Positions 48,825 to 57,956 are shown, counted from the first letter of the stretch. The stretch is 64,000 nucleotides of DNA from Streptomyces candidus (GCF_014207445.1 NZ_JACHEM010000002.1:496001-560000); one strand, 5' to 3'. Notes: generated by a model from the letters alone, not told the origin. Program-made: numbers and translations.

Positions 48825-50630
48825 TTACCGGCGCGCATACTCCCGGAAGCCGCGCCCGGTCTTGCGGCCCAGACAGCCCGCCGCGACCAGGTGCTCCAGC
48901 AGCGGCGCGGGCGCCAGGCCCGGGTCGCGGAACTCGCGGTGCAGGACCTGTTCGATGGCGAGCGAGACGTCCAGGCCGACCACGTCCAGGAGTTCGAAAG
49001 GCCCCATCGGGTAGCCGCCGCCCAGCTTCATCGCGGCGTCGATGTCGTCCAGCGACGCGTAGTGCTCCTGGACCATCTTGATCGCGTTGTTCAGGTACGG
49101 GAAGAGGAGGGCGTTGACGATGAATCCGGCCCGGTCGCCGCAGTCCACCGGGTGCTTGCGGATCCTCGTGGTGAGGTCGCGGGCGGTGGCGTGCACGTCG
49201 TCGGCGGTCAGGACCGTGCGGACGATCTCCACCAGCTTCATCGCCGGGGCGGGGTTGAAGAAGTGCATCCCGACGACGTCCTCGGGCCGCGAGGTGGCGC
49301 GGGCGCAGGCGACCACGGGCAGCGAGGAGGTGGTGGTGGCGAGGATCGCGCCGGGCTTGCAGACCTTGTCGAACGCGGCGAACAGCTGCTGCTTGACCGC
49401 GAGGTCCTCGGCGACGGCCTCCAGCGCCAGGTCCACGTCCGCGAGGGCGTCCAGGGAACCCGTCGGGGTGATCCGCGCGAGGGCCTGGTCACGGGCCTCG
49501 GCGGTCATCCTGCCCTTGTCGACGGAGCGCGAGAGCGACTTGTGGACACGGGCCTTGGCGGCGTCCGCCTTCTCCTGGCCGCGGGCCACGAGGACGACCC
49601 CGTACCCCGCCTTGGCGAAGACCTCGGCGATGCCGGAGGCCATCGTTCCGGAACCCGCGACGCCGACGGTGCGGATCTCCCGGCCGGTGGTCAGCGGCGG
49701 AGCCTCCAGTGGCGTCAGCGCGTCCCGCACGACCGTTCCGCTGCCGGCCTCTTCGTACGTGTAGAAACCGCGGCCCGCCTTGCGGCCGGTCAGCCCGGCC
49801 TCGCTGAGCTGCCTGAGGATCGGCGCGGGGGCGTGCAGCCGGTCGTGCGACTCCGAGTACATCGCCTCCAGGACCGTGCGGGCGGTGTCGATGCCGATCA
49901 GGTCCAGGAGGGCGAGCGGACCCATCGGCAGGCCGCAGCCGAGCCGCATCGCGGCGTCGATGTCCTCGCGGGAGGCGTACTTGGACTCGTACATCGCGGC
50001 CGCCTGGTTCAGGTAGCCGAACAGCAGCCCGTCCGCGACGAAGCCGGGGCGGTCGCCGACCGCGACCGGCTCCTTGCCCAGGTCGTGCGCCAGGTCGGTG
50101 ACGGCGGCGACGGCCGTCGGGGCGGTGAGGACCGAGGAGACGACCTCCACCAGCTTCATCGCCGGGGCCGGGTTGAAGAAGTGCATGCCCAGCACCCGCT
50201 CGGGGCGCGCCGAGTCGGCGGCGAGCCGGGTCACCGAGAGGGCGTTGGTGCCGGTGGCGAGGATGGTATCCGGGCGGACGAGGGTGTCCAGCTCGCGGAA
50301 GACCTGGTGCTTGACCTCGTACGACTCGGGAACGACCTCGATGACCAGGTCCGCGTCGGCGGCCGCCGACAGCTCGACGGAGGTGCGGAACCGGGCGAGG
50401 ATCTCCGCCCGCTCGACCGCGTCCAGCCGCTCCTTGCGCACCGAGCGGGCCGTGGACGCTTCGAGAGCGGCGACCGCCCGGTGGGTGGCGGCGCTGCTGA
50501 TGTCGATGCCGATCACCGTGCGGCCGGCGCGGGCCAGCACCTCGGCGATGCCGGTGCCCATCGTGCCCAGACCGACGACGGCGACGGTGCGGAGGGAGGA
50601 GAGAGGGGTGGTGGAGGCAGGGATGTCCAT
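48825..50630 (-). CDS. Tandem 3-hydroxyacyl-CoA dehydrogenase
   Basis: The 601-residue product is two complete 3-hydroxyacyl-CoA dehydrogenases joined head to tail. Each has an N-terminal NAD Rossmann motif (GLGTMGTGIAEVLA near 20; GSGTMASGIAEVFA near 325), the HFFNPAPAMKLVE loop with the catalytic histidine region, and a C-terminal helical domain ending in GRGFxxY. It should oxidise 3-hydroxybutyryl-CoA or the reverse, feeding acetoacetyl-CoA/crotonyl-CoA metabolism next to Ccr. TGGAG lies eight bases before the ATG. Both halves look catalytically intact. A 419-base gap separates it from the divergent HEAT-repeat gene. Confidence 0.93.
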   Translation of the reverse strand: MDIPASTTPLSSLRTVAVVGLGTMGTGIAEVLARAGRTVIGIDISSAATHRAVAALEASTARSVRKERLDAVERAEILARFRTSVELSAAADADLVIEVVPESYEVKHQVFRELDTLVRPDTILATGTNALSVTRLAADSARPERVLGMHFFNPAPAMKLVEVVSSVLTAPTAVAAVTDLAHDLGKEPVAVGDRPGFVADGLLFGYLNQAAAMYESKYASREDIDAAMRLGCGLPMGPLALLDLIGIDTARTVLEAMYSESHDRLHAPAPILRQLSEAGLTGRKAGRGFYTYEEAGSGTVVRDALTPLEAPPLTTGREIRTVGVAGSGTMASGIAEVFAKAGYGVVLVARGQEKADAAKARVHKSLSRSVDKGRMTAEARDQALARITPTGSLDALADVDLALEAVAEDLAVKQQLFAAFDKVCKPGAILATTTSSLPVVACARATSRPEDVVGMHFFNPAPAMKLVEIVRTVLTADDVHATARDLTTRIRKHPVDCGDRAGFIVNALLFPYLNNAIKMVQEHYASLDDIDAAMKLGGGYPMGPFELLDVVGLDVSLAIEQVLHREFRDPGLAPAPLLEHLVAAGCLGRKTGRGFREYARR

Positions 50631-51049
50631 CACGGGACTCCAGAGGAAGAAGGTGACGACTGAAAGGGGGCGTCTGCGAGCGGACCCGGTCCGCGGGGGA
50701 CGGGCCGAACGGAAAGACGGACGCCGACGCACAGGAAGTGTGCGGACGCCGCGTGCCGTACCGGGTGGAGGATTTCGGCGGGCCCTGTCCCGGGCCTTGC
50801 CGTACGCGTACCGAAACGCCGAACCGACTGAACTTCTCCGTGCCGCGCGGGCCCGGAGTACCCCCTCGTGGCGGCTGCGTCACCAGGCCGCCAAGAGTTG
50901 ATCGTGCAGCGGGTGTTGAGCCCTGTGGTGGGGGCGACCCGCTCACTTGAGACTAACCGGCGGGTAACGAGCGCGCCAGCCCCCGGCGGGCGCCCCCGCA
51001 TGTGATCCATGTCGCGTCCGCGGTCCACGGGCTGGCTAGGCTGACGGGC
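50631..51049. other. Divergent intergenic region, no gene seen
   Basis: Holds the promoters of the dehydrogenase (minus) and HEAT-repeat (plus) genes. GTACGCGTAC near 50802-50811 is a small palindrome. On the plus strand TAGGCT (51037-51042) ends 7 bases before the HEAT-repeat ATG, so that gene is probably leaderless. Confidence 0.4.
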
Positions 51050-51625
51050 ATGGACGAGGAACTGCGGTCCCTGATCGACCGGCTGGGCGAGGAAGCGGAG
51101 GGCGCCGAGGAGTCCGCGGCGTACGAACGGCTGATCGCGACGGAGGACCAGGAGGCACTGGTCCGTGTCCTCACCGAACCCCAACAGCCCCTCTGGGCGC
51201 GCGAGATCGCCGCCTTTCGGCTGGGTGTCGCCGGGGACCGGCGGGCCTTCGAAGCACTGGTCCTGCTGCTCAACCACCGGGATCCGGAACGCTGCGTGTC
51301 CGCCGCGTACGCGCTGGCCCGGCTCGGCGACCCGCGCACCGCCCGCGCCGCCGCGGCCCTCGCCACCAACACCATGCGCACCGCGTACGCCCTGCATCCG
51401 GTGCGGCTGCTGACCGAACTGCGCGCCCCGGAGTCCGTACCGGCACTCATCACCACCCTGCGCGGGCTGCTCGCGCCGGGCGAGCCGCACTGGCGGGTGG
51501 CGCTGGCCTGCGTGGAGGGCCTGGGTCAACTGCGGGACGCACGCGCGCGCCCGGTACTGGAGGCGGCACTGGGTCAGCCGCGCCTGCGCGCGGCAGCCGC
51601 CGCCTCGCTGAGCCGGCTCGTGTAA
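51050..51625 (+). CDS. HEAT-repeat protein
   Basis: The 191-residue protein is built of about four helical HEAT/Armadillo repeats of some 30 residues ('WAREIAAFRLGVAGDRRAFEALVLLLNHRDPERCVSAAYALARLGD' is two of them). It has no catalytic motif. Such scaffolds mediate protein contacts; the lyase-type PBS repeats are a related possibility. The ATG is supported by the leaderless promoter. It meets the radical-SAM gene tail to tail with 44 bases between stops. Confidence 0.85.
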   Translation: MDEELRSLIDRLGEEAEGAEESAAYERLIATEDQEALVRVLTEPQQPLWAREIAAFRLGVAGDRRAFEALVLLLNHRDPERCVSAAYALARLGDPRTARAAAALATNTMRTAYALHPVRLLTELRAPESVPALITTLRGLLAPGEPHWRVALACVEGLGQLRDARARPVLEAALGQPRLRAAAAASLSRLV

Positions 51626-51669
51626 CGCACCTCGGCTTTTGCCGTGGCACACCCGGTTCCCCGCCCCCG

Positions 51670-52722
51670 TCACATCAGGCTGAGCTGGGTGGGTCCGGTC
51701 GGCTCCGGGTGTGGGGGTGCTGGGGCGATGCGGCGGGCTTCCGCGCTGCGGGTGGGGCCGATTCCGTACTCGGCCGCCAGTTCGTGGACGGTACGGGTGA
51801 TGCGCCGCTGGTACCAGGTCGGGGCGTAGGCCCCGGAGGCGTACAACTGCTCGTACCGGCCGACCAGTTGCGGGTGGTGCGCGGACAGCCAGGACATGAA
51901 CCACTCCCGTGCCCCCGGCCGCAGGTGCAGGGCGAGCGGGGTGACGGAGGCCGCCCCGGAGGCGGCGATGGCGCGGACCGTGGCGCGCAGCTGCTCCCGG
52001 GAGTCGCCGAGGAAGGGGATCACCGGGGCCATCAGCACGCTGCAGGAGAGGCCGTGATCGGTGAGGGTGCGCACGGCGTCCAGGCGGCGCTCGGGGGAGG
52101 GGGTGCCGGGCTCGACCGTGCGCCACAGCTCGCTGTCGACGAAGCCGACCGACAGGGAGACGCCGACCTCGGTCACCTTCGCCGCCTCCTGGAGGAGGGG
52201 CAGGTCGCGCAGGATCAGGGTGCCCTTGGTGAGCAGCGAGAAGGGGTTCGCGTAGTCGCGCAGGGCCTCGATGATGCCCGGCATCAGCCGGTAGCGGCCC
52301 TCCGCGCGCTGGTAGCAGTCGACGTTCGTGCCCATCGCGATGTGCGCGCCCTGCCAGCGGCGGTCGCCGAGCCTGCGGCGGACCAGCTCGGCGGCGTTGA
52401 CCTTGACCACGATCTGGGAGTCGAAGCCGAGGCCGGTGTCAAGGTCCAGATAACTGTGGGTCTTGCGCGCGAAGCAGTACACGCAGGCGTGAGAGCAACC
52501 GCGGTACGGGTTCACCGTCCATTCGAACGGCATCCGGGACGCGCCCGGCACCCGGTTGACGATCGACCGGGCCCGCACCTCGTGGAAGGTGATCCCGCGG
52601 AACTCCGGGGTGTCGAAGGTACGGGTGCGCACCGAGTCCGCGTCGAAGAGCGCGGCCCCCGGTGCTGCGTCGCCGTCCGTCGGGCCATCGGCCGCGTTCT
52701 CGGTCAGCTGGTTCCAGCGCAT
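51670..52722 (-). CDS. Radical SAM protein, Rv2578c/spore-photolyase-like
   Basis: The 350-residue product has the radical-SAM iron-sulphur motif CSHACVYC (Cys76, Cys80, Cys83) after 'NPYRGC', which identifies the Rv2578c/SplB-like group related to spore photoproduct lyase. It probably cleaves S-adenosylmethionine to a 5'-deoxyadenosyl radical; the substrate is unknown. AGGAGG lies six bases before the ATG. A LexA-type box and a TATTCT -10 sit directly upstream, so it looks DNA-damage inducible. Confidence 0.93.
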   Translation of the reverse strand: MRWNQLTENAADGPTDGDAAPGAALFDADSVRTRTFDTPEFRGITFHEVRARSIVNRVPGASRMPFEWTVNPYRGCSHACVYCFARKTHSYLDLDTGLGFDSQIVVKVNAAELVRRRLGDRRWQGAHIAMGTNVDCYQRAEGRYRLMPGIIEALRDYANPFSLLTKGTLILRDLPLLQEAAKVTEVGVSLSVGFVDSELWRTVEPGTPSPERRLDAVRTLTDHGLSCSVLMAPVIPFLGDSREQLRATVRAIAASGAASVTPLALHLRPGAREWFMSWLSAHHPQLVGRYEQLYASGAYAPTWYQRRITRTVHELAAEYGIGPTRSAEARRIAPAPPHPEPTGPTQLSLM

Positions 52723-52754
52723 GGACGCCTCCTAGGCAGTGCGGACCAAGAATA

Positions 52755-52766
52755 GAACACATGTTC
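52755..52766 (-). promoter_or_regulatory. LexA/SOS box of the radical-SAM gene
   Basis: GAAC-ACAT-GTTC matches the actinobacterial LexA consensus GAAC-N4-GTTC. On the minus strand it directly precedes TATTCT (52754 to 52749), a fair -10 box, 33 bases before the start codon. Binding there should block the promoter. Confidence 0.65.
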
Positions 52767-52858
52767 CCTTCGGTGCCACCACCCGGATTGTGGCGGTCGC
52801 CCCCGAGGTGGTTGGGTGAGCGCAGCCACCCGGAAGACCGACTACTGGAGGAAGAGGC

Positions 52859-53302
52859 ATGGCGCAGGTAGAGGCCACGACCGAGCGGATCATCGCGGCG
52901 GATGCGGAGACGGTGTTCGACACGCTGGCCGACTACAGCGGCACGCGCGAAAAGCTCCTGCCCGCACACTTCAGCGAGTACGAGGTGCGCGAGGGCGGCG
53001 ACGGCGAGGGCACCCTCGTCCACTGGAAGCTCCAGGCCACCAGCAAGCGCGTCCGGGACTGTCTGCTGGAGGTCACCGAGCCGACCGACGGCCAGCTCGT
53101 GGAGAAGGACCGCAACTCCTCCATGGTGACCACCTGGACGGTCACCCCGGCCGGGGACGGCTCGTCCAAGGCCGTTGTCGCCTCCGTGTGGACGGGTGCC
53201 GGCGGAATCGGCGGATTCTTCGAAAGGGCCTTCGCGCCCAAGGGACTTGCCCGCATCCACGACGAGCTGCTGGCCAACCTCGCCCACGAGGTCGAGAAGT
53301 AA
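52859..53302 (+). CDS. SRPBCC family protein
   Basis: The 147-residue protein is a START/polyketide-cyclase-like fold ('IAADAETVFDTLADYSGTREKLLPAHFSEYEV') with the long C-terminal helix '...ARIHDELLANLAHEVE'. It binds a hydrophobic ligand in a cavity; its role here is unknown. GGAGG precedes the ATG by about seven bases. It is divergent from the radical-SAM gene, with 136 bases between starts. Confidence 0.88.
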   Translation: MAQVEATTERIIAADAETVFDTLADYSGTREKLLPAHFSEYEVREGGDGEGTLVHWKLQATSKRVRDCLLEVTEPTDGQLVEKDRNSSMVTTWTVTPAGDGSSKAVVASVWTGAGGIGGFFERAFAPKGLARIHDELLANLAHEVEK

Positions 53303-53522
53303 CTCCGCCCACTCCCGCGGCCGTTACGGGAAGCTCCGCCACTCACCGGTTCGAGTGGTCTTCCGTGACGGCCGGTTGTGCGTCGTCAGGGCTCCCACCG
53401 GCCCAGATGCCCACCCCGTAGCTGCCGCGCGTCAATCATCGTGCTTGCCCCGCCTTGTCGCCGAATGCAACAAATGGGCGGCGCAGGCGCGACGAGACGG
53501 CGCGACGAAGGGGAGCGGAAAC

Positions 53523-55988
53523 GTGGGCGGCATCACTCTGGTCAAGGACGGCAGGGACGCGCCGCAACCCGGCGACCTGCCCGCCGGGACACCGGCGTTC
53601 GAGGAGACGCGGGGATGGCCGGCGCCGGGCCCGGCGCACGGGGAGGCCCCGCCGGGACCGTACGGCAGCCCCCGCCGGGTCCGGCTCGTCTTCTGCGGAC
53701 TGATGCTCGCGCTGCTGCTCGCCGCGCTGGAGCAGATGATCATCGCCACCGCCCTGCCCGCGATCGTCGGCGACCTCCAGGGCCTGGACCGGATGTCCTG
53801 GGCGATCACCGCGTACCTGCTGACCTCCACCATCGGGCTGCCGGTCTACGGGAAACTCGGCGATCTCTTCGGCCGCAAGGGCGTCTTCCTCTTCGCCATC
53901 GTCGTCTTCGTCGTCGGCTCCGCACTGGCCGGCTGGTCCCGGACGATGGACCAGCTCATCGCCTTCCGCGCGCTTCAGGGGGCAGGCGCGGGCGGGCTCA
54001 TGATCGGCGTGCAGGCGATCGTCGCGGACCTGGTGCCGCCCCGTCGGCGCGGCCGCTTCATGGGCCTCATCGGGGCCGCCTTCGGACTCGCCTCGGTGGC
54101 AGGACCCCTGCTCGGCGGCTTCTTCACCGACCACGCCTCCTGGCGCTGGTGCTTCTACATCAACGTCCCCTTCGGCCTGGTCACCTTCGCCGTCGTCGCC
54201 GTCGTCCTGAAGCTGCCGAAGCCCGCCGTCCGCCCCCGCCTCGACCTCATGGGCGCCGCACTGCTCGCCGCCGCGTCGACCTGCCTGGTCCTGCTGAGCA
54301 GCTGGGGCGGTACGGAGTACGCATGGGACTCCCGGGTGATCCTCGGGCTCGCGGCGGGCGCGGCCGGAACGTCCCTGCTCTTCGTGGTCGTCGAGTACCA
54401 CGCCGCCGAACCGCTCATCCCGCTGCGGCTGTTCCGCGACTCGGTCTTCAACGTCACCGGACTCGTGGGAGCCGTCGTCGGCGTCGCCCTGTTCGGCGCG
54501 GCGAGCTACCTCCCCACCTTCCTCCAGATGGTCGACGGCGCGAGCGCCACCGAGTCCGGGCTGCTCATGCTGCCGATGATGGGCGGCGTCGTCATCGCCT
54601 CGATCGTCTCCGGACAGCTCATCAGCGCCACCGGCCACTACCGCGTGTACCCGGTCCTCGGCTGCGCGCTGTCGGCGGCCGGGATGTGGCTGCTGTCCCG
54701 GCTGGAGCGGGGCACGCCGCAGCTCGACTACAGCATCTGGATGGCAGTACTCGGCGTCGGCGTCGGGCTGGTCCTGCCGGTGCTGGTGCTCGCCGTACAG
54801 AACTCCGTGCACCCGGGCGACCTCGGCACCGCCACCAGCGCCAACAACTACTTCCGTCAGATGGGCGGCTCCCTCGGCGCCGCGGTCTTCGGCACGCTCT
54901 TCGCCGGGCGGCTCGTCGACGCACTCGCCGATTCGCTGCCGGCGGGCGTCGCTCTGCCCGACGCCTCCTCCCTCACCCCGCAGCTGGTGCACGCGATGCC
55001 GCCGCGACTGCGCGACGCCTACGTGGAGGCGTATGCCGTGGCCATGCCGCGGATCTTCCTCTACTTGGTGCCGGTGCTCGTGCTCGGCCTGCTCATCGCC
55101 TGCTTCCTCAAGGAGAAACCGCTGGTGTCCGCGCACAACGCCCCCTCCGCCGCGGCCGTGGAACCCGCCGGGCCCGCCGTCCCGCACCCGCTGCCCGCGC
55201 CCCACCTCCCCTCGCCCGCACAGCAGTCGGGCGGCCTGCCGGTCCGCGGAACCGTCCGGCACCACGACGGCAACACCGTGCCGCGCGCCGCCCTCACCCT
55301 CATCGACGTGCTGGGCCGGCAGGTCGGGCGGTGCGCGAGCGGCTCCGACGGGCGGTACGGGCTGAGCGTGCACGGCCCCGGCGCGTACGTACTGATCGCG
55401 GCGGCCGACGGGTACCAGCCGCAGGCCGTCACGGTGACCGTGGGGGAGCGGCCGGTCGAGCTGGACGTGGTCCTCGGCGGCGCGGGACGCCTGGCCGGGT
55501 CCGTCGTCGGCGCCGACGGGAGTCCGGTACCGGACGCGGCCGTCACCCTCACCGACGGGCGCGGCGAGGTCGTCGCCTGCACGAGGAGCGGGCGCGAGGG
55601 GACGTACGTCCTGCCGGACCTGCTGGCCGGCGAGTACACGCTGGCCGCCAGCGCGCCGGAGCACCGGCCGACCGCGCTGCCGGTGCGCGTGCGGTCCTCC
55701 GGCGAGACCCGGCAGGACATCGAGCTGGCCGGGGGCGCGGTGCTGAGCGGCACGGTACGGGCGAACGGCGAGCGGCCGGTGGAGGACGCCAGAGTGACGC
55801 TGCTCGACGCGGCGGGCAACGTGCTGGACACCCTCACCACCGGGCCGGACGGCGCGTTCCGCTTCGCCGACCTGGCCTGCGGCGAATACACCGTCATCGC
55901 GGCCGGATACCCGCCGCTGGCGACCGTGCTCCGGGTGACGGGAACCGACCGCACGGAACGTGACCTCCGACTCGGCCACGAGGACTGA
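53523..55988 (+). CDS. DHA2-type MFS exporter with three C-terminal beta-sandwich repeats
   Basis: The 821-residue protein starts at a GTG with GGGGAG eight bases upstream. A cytosolic tail (1-50) precedes about 14 hydrophobic segments (about 55-530) with the MFS motif GKLGDLFGRK and the DHA2 motif 'ALEQMIIATALPAIVGDL'. After a proline-rich linker, three repeats of about 80 residues run from about 570 to 818; each has 'G-x-V ... PxxxAxVTLxD...G... T...G.Y...L..G.Y.L.A' text like carboxypeptidase-regulatory/Cna-B-type domains. By the 14-segment topology the tail would be cytosolic, unusual for such domains. It likely exports drugs or metabolites. Confidence 0.93.
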   Translation: MGGITLVKDGRDAPQPGDLPAGTPAFEETRGWPAPGPAHGEAPPGPYGSPRRVRLVFCGLMLALLLAALEQMIIATALPAIVGDLQGLDRMSWAITAYLLTSTIGLPVYGKLGDLFGRKGVFLFAIVVFVVGSALAGWSRTMDQLIAFRALQGAGAGGLMIGVQAIVADLVPPRRRGRFMGLIGAAFGLASVAGPLLGGFFTDHASWRWCFYINVPFGLVTFAVVAVVLKLPKPAVRPRLDLMGAALLAAASTCLVLLSSWGGTEYAWDSRVILGLAAGAAGTSLLFVVVEYHAAEPLIPLRLFRDSVFNVTGLVGAVVGVALFGAASYLPTFLQMVDGASATESGLLMLPMMGGVVIASIVSGQLISATGHYRVYPVLGCALSAAGMWLLSRLERGTPQLDYSIWMAVLGVGVGLVLPVLVLAVQNSVHPGDLGTATSANNYFRQMGGSLGAAVFGTLFAGRLVDALADSLPAGVALPDASSLTPQLVHAMPPRLRDAYVEAYAVAMPRIFLYLVPVLVLGLLIACFLKEKPLVSAHNAPSAAAVEPAGPAVPHPLPAPHLPSPAQQSGGLPVRGTVRHHDGNTVPRAALTLIDVLGRQVGRCASGSDGRYGLSVHGPGAYVLIAAADGYQPQAVTVTVGERPVELDVVLGGAGRLAGSVVGADGSPVPDAAVTLTDGRGEVVACTRSGREGTYVLPDLLAGEYTLAASAPEHRPTALPVRVRSSGETRQDIELAGGAVLSGTVRANGERPVEDARVTLLDAAGNVLDTLTTGPDGAFRFADLACGEYTVIAAGYPPLATVLRVTGTDRTERDLRLGHED

Positions 55989-56191
55989 GAACCCGCCTCT
56001 CGGCGTACGGCGGACTGCCGCGCGGACCGGGCCCCGCGCACGGGCCTGAGGCTCCCCGCACGGTCGGTGACATCGAACTGCCGGTGCGGACACGGGAGTT
56101 CTCCCAAGCCGGAAAGCGCATGTTGTCAACCCCGGCGTGCACGGCGCACACGCGGCGTGCACGGCCGACTCCGCAGCTCGAACGGCCGACA

Positions 56192-56211
56192 AAGGTGTAT
56201 GTCGACACCTT
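56192..56211 (+). promoter_or_regulatory. 20-bp palindrome upstream of the methyltransferase gene
   Basis: AAGGTGT-ATGTCG-ACACCTT has perfect 7-base arms. It lies about 72 bases before the start at 56284 and may be an operator. Just upstream GGCGTGCACGGC occurs twice. The 55989-56283 gap holds no gene. Confidence 0.5.
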
Positions 56212-56283
56212 GCCGCGCTCCCGCGGCGGCAGGGACGGTAGAAGCGATCTTCGCCACTCTCCGTCACACCTCAGGAGCTGCGC

Positions 56284-57009
56284 ATGAGCGTGACCCGCCG
56301 GTACCGGGACGTCTGGGAGGGTTTCTGGGAAGCCGCGCCGGAGCGGGTGGGCGCGGTCCTGTGGGACGCGGAGCCCGCCCTCACGGCCGGCGTCCACCTC
56401 GCTCTCTTCGAGCCCCACATGACCGAGCACGTACTGCCCGTCGTCGACCTCGGCTGCGGCAACGGCACCCAGACCCGCTACCTCGCCGACCGGTTCCCCC
56501 TGGTGGCGGGCGTGGACCTGGCGCCTGCCGCCATCGCGAGGGCCCGCAGCCTGGACCCCGGCGGGCGGGTGCGGTTCACCGTCGCCGACGCCACCGACCC
56601 GGCCGCCGTACGGTCACTGCGCACGGAGCTGGGCGACGCACAGGTGTATCTGCGCGGTGTGCTGCACCAGGCCGGACCCGCCGACCGGGAGGCGCTCGCC
56701 GGAGCCGTGGCGGAGCTGGTGGGGGAGCGGGGGCGGGCCTTCGTGGTGGAGCCGGCGGAGGCGGCCGGCGACATCCTCGACGCGCTGGCCCGCGACCCCG
56801 AGGGACCGCCGCCCAAACTGCGCCCGCTCCTCGCCCACGGGATAGCCACCGGAGGGCTCGCCGAGGACCAGGGGCCGGAGCTGTTCCGGGCGGCCGGACT
56901 GCGGGTTCTCGCCGCCGGGGAACTGCCGCTGACCACCACCGAGTACCTCGTGGACGGCACCCGGATCGAGCTGCCGGCGCGCTGGCTGGTGGTGGGCCGG
57001 GGGCGGTGA
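56284..57009 (+). CDS. Class I SAM-dependent methyltransferase
   Basis: The 241-residue protein has the Rossmann methyltransferase motif I VDLGCGNGTQTRYLA at about 53-67, an acidic motif II (VAGVDLAPAAI) and 'VYLRGVLHQ' where the post-motif helix begins. AGGAG lies nine bases before the ATG. The substrate is unknown. A palindrome in the promoter region suggests dedicated control, but no regulator gene adjoins. Confidence 0.88.
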   Translation: MSVTRRYRDVWEGFWEAAPERVGAVLWDAEPALTAGVHLALFEPHMTEHVLPVVDLGCGNGTQTRYLADRFPLVAGVDLAPAAIARARSLDPGGRVRFTVADATDPAAVRSLRTELGDAQVYLRGVLHQAGPADREALAGAVAELVGERGRAFVVEPAEAAGDILDALARDPEGPPPKLRPLLAHGIATGGLAEDQGPELFRAAGLRVLAAGELPLTTTEYLVDGTRIELPARWLVVGRGR

Positions 57010-57063
57010 GCGCCGGGAGGGGCTGCGCGGTGCCACCGGATTCCGTACGTACACTCACCAGGC

Positions 57064-57126
57064 ATGACGCAGCTGTGCACGGGTGATGACCGCGGTATGC
57101 CGAGCGAAGGGTGTGAGCATCGGTGA
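57064..57126 (+). CDS. Possible 20-codon leader ORF before the M55 gene
   Basis: ATG at 57064 opens a 20-codon frame that ends at a TGA overlapping the M55 start (GGTGA, 57122-57126). TACACT at 57050-57055 ends eight bases before it, as in leaderless genes. The peptide begins MTQLCTGDD and has two cysteines. Coupling to the peptidase gene would be tight. It may be a regulatory upstream ORF or chance; no homologue is known to me. Confidence 0.4.
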   Translation: MTQLCTGDDRGMPSEGCEHR

Positions 57127-57956
57127 AGATCCTCATCAGTGCCGACATGGAGGGCGCCACCGGGGTCACCTGGCCGGCCGACGTCCTGCCCGGCACCCCG
57201 CAGTGGGAGCGCTGCCGGGCGATGTTCACCTCCGACGTGAACGCGGCCGTCCTCGGCTTCTTCGACGGCGGCGCGGACGAGGTCCTCATCAACGAGGCCC
57301 ACTGGACCATGCGCAACCTCCTGCTCGAACGGCTCGACGAACGCGCCCTGATGCTCACCGGGCGCCACAAGTCGCTCAGCATGGTCGAGGGCGTCCAGCA
57401 CGGCGACGTCGACGGCATCGCCTTCGTCGGCTACCACACGGGCGCCGGCGCGGAAGGCGTCCTCGCGCACACCTACCTCGCCAACTCGCTCACCGGGGTG
57501 TGGCTCAACGGCAGGCGCGCGAGCGAGGGGCTGCTCAACGCGCATGTCGTCGCCGAGTACGGGGTACCGGTCGTCCTCGTCACCGGCGACGACCTGACCT
57601 GCGAGGACGCCGACGGGTACGCGCCCGGGGCGCGCAAGGTGGCGGTCAAGGACCACGTCTCGCGGTATGCGGCCGTGTGCCGGACACCGGCTCGTACCGC
57701 GGCCGACATCCGGGCCGCCGCCGAGCGGGCCACCGCGCTGGCGGTGCGTCACGAGCCGGTGCGCGGCGGACCCTTCACGGTGGAGCTGGAGTTCGACGCC
57801 GCCCACCTGTCCGACGTGGCCACCGTCGTGCCGGGAGTGGACCGAAGCGGCGAACGGCGTGTCGCCTACTCCAGCCCGACGATGTATGAGGGCATTCGTA
57901 CCTTCAAGGCGGTCACCACGATCGTCTCGTCCGCTGTGGAGGAGCAGTATGGGTGA
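57123..57956 (+). CDS. M55 family D-aminopeptidase
   Basis: The 277-residue zinc peptidase resembles Bacillus DppA, which hydrolyses D-amino-acid dipeptides such as D-Ala-D-Ala. The metal ligands fit: Asp8 and Glu10 (SADMEG), His60 (NEAHW), His105 (GYHTGAG) and Glu135. It starts at a GTG and its stop overlaps the M20 gene by eight bases. Context points to breakdown of peptidoglycan-derived or D-peptides in the cytosol; no transporter is encoded with it. Confidence 0.9.
   Translation: MKILISADMEGATGVTWPADVLPGTPQWERCRAMFTSDVNAAVLGFFDGGADEVLINEAHWTMRNLLLERLDERALMLTGRHKSLSMVEGVQHGDVDGIAFVGYHTGAGAEGVLAHTYLANSLTGVWLNGRRASEGLLNAHVVAEYGVPVVLVTGDDLTCEDADGYAPGARKVAVKDHVSRYAAVCRTPARTAADIRAAAERATALAVRHEPVRGGPFTVELEFDAAHLSDVATVVPGVDRSGERRVAYSSPTMYEGIRTFKAVTTIVSSAVEEQYG

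Noticed and set aside
53436..56267. 943-codon minus-strand frame opposite the DHA2 exporter
   Set aside because: Shadow frame; the exporter on the plus strand has clear motifs and a ribosome site.
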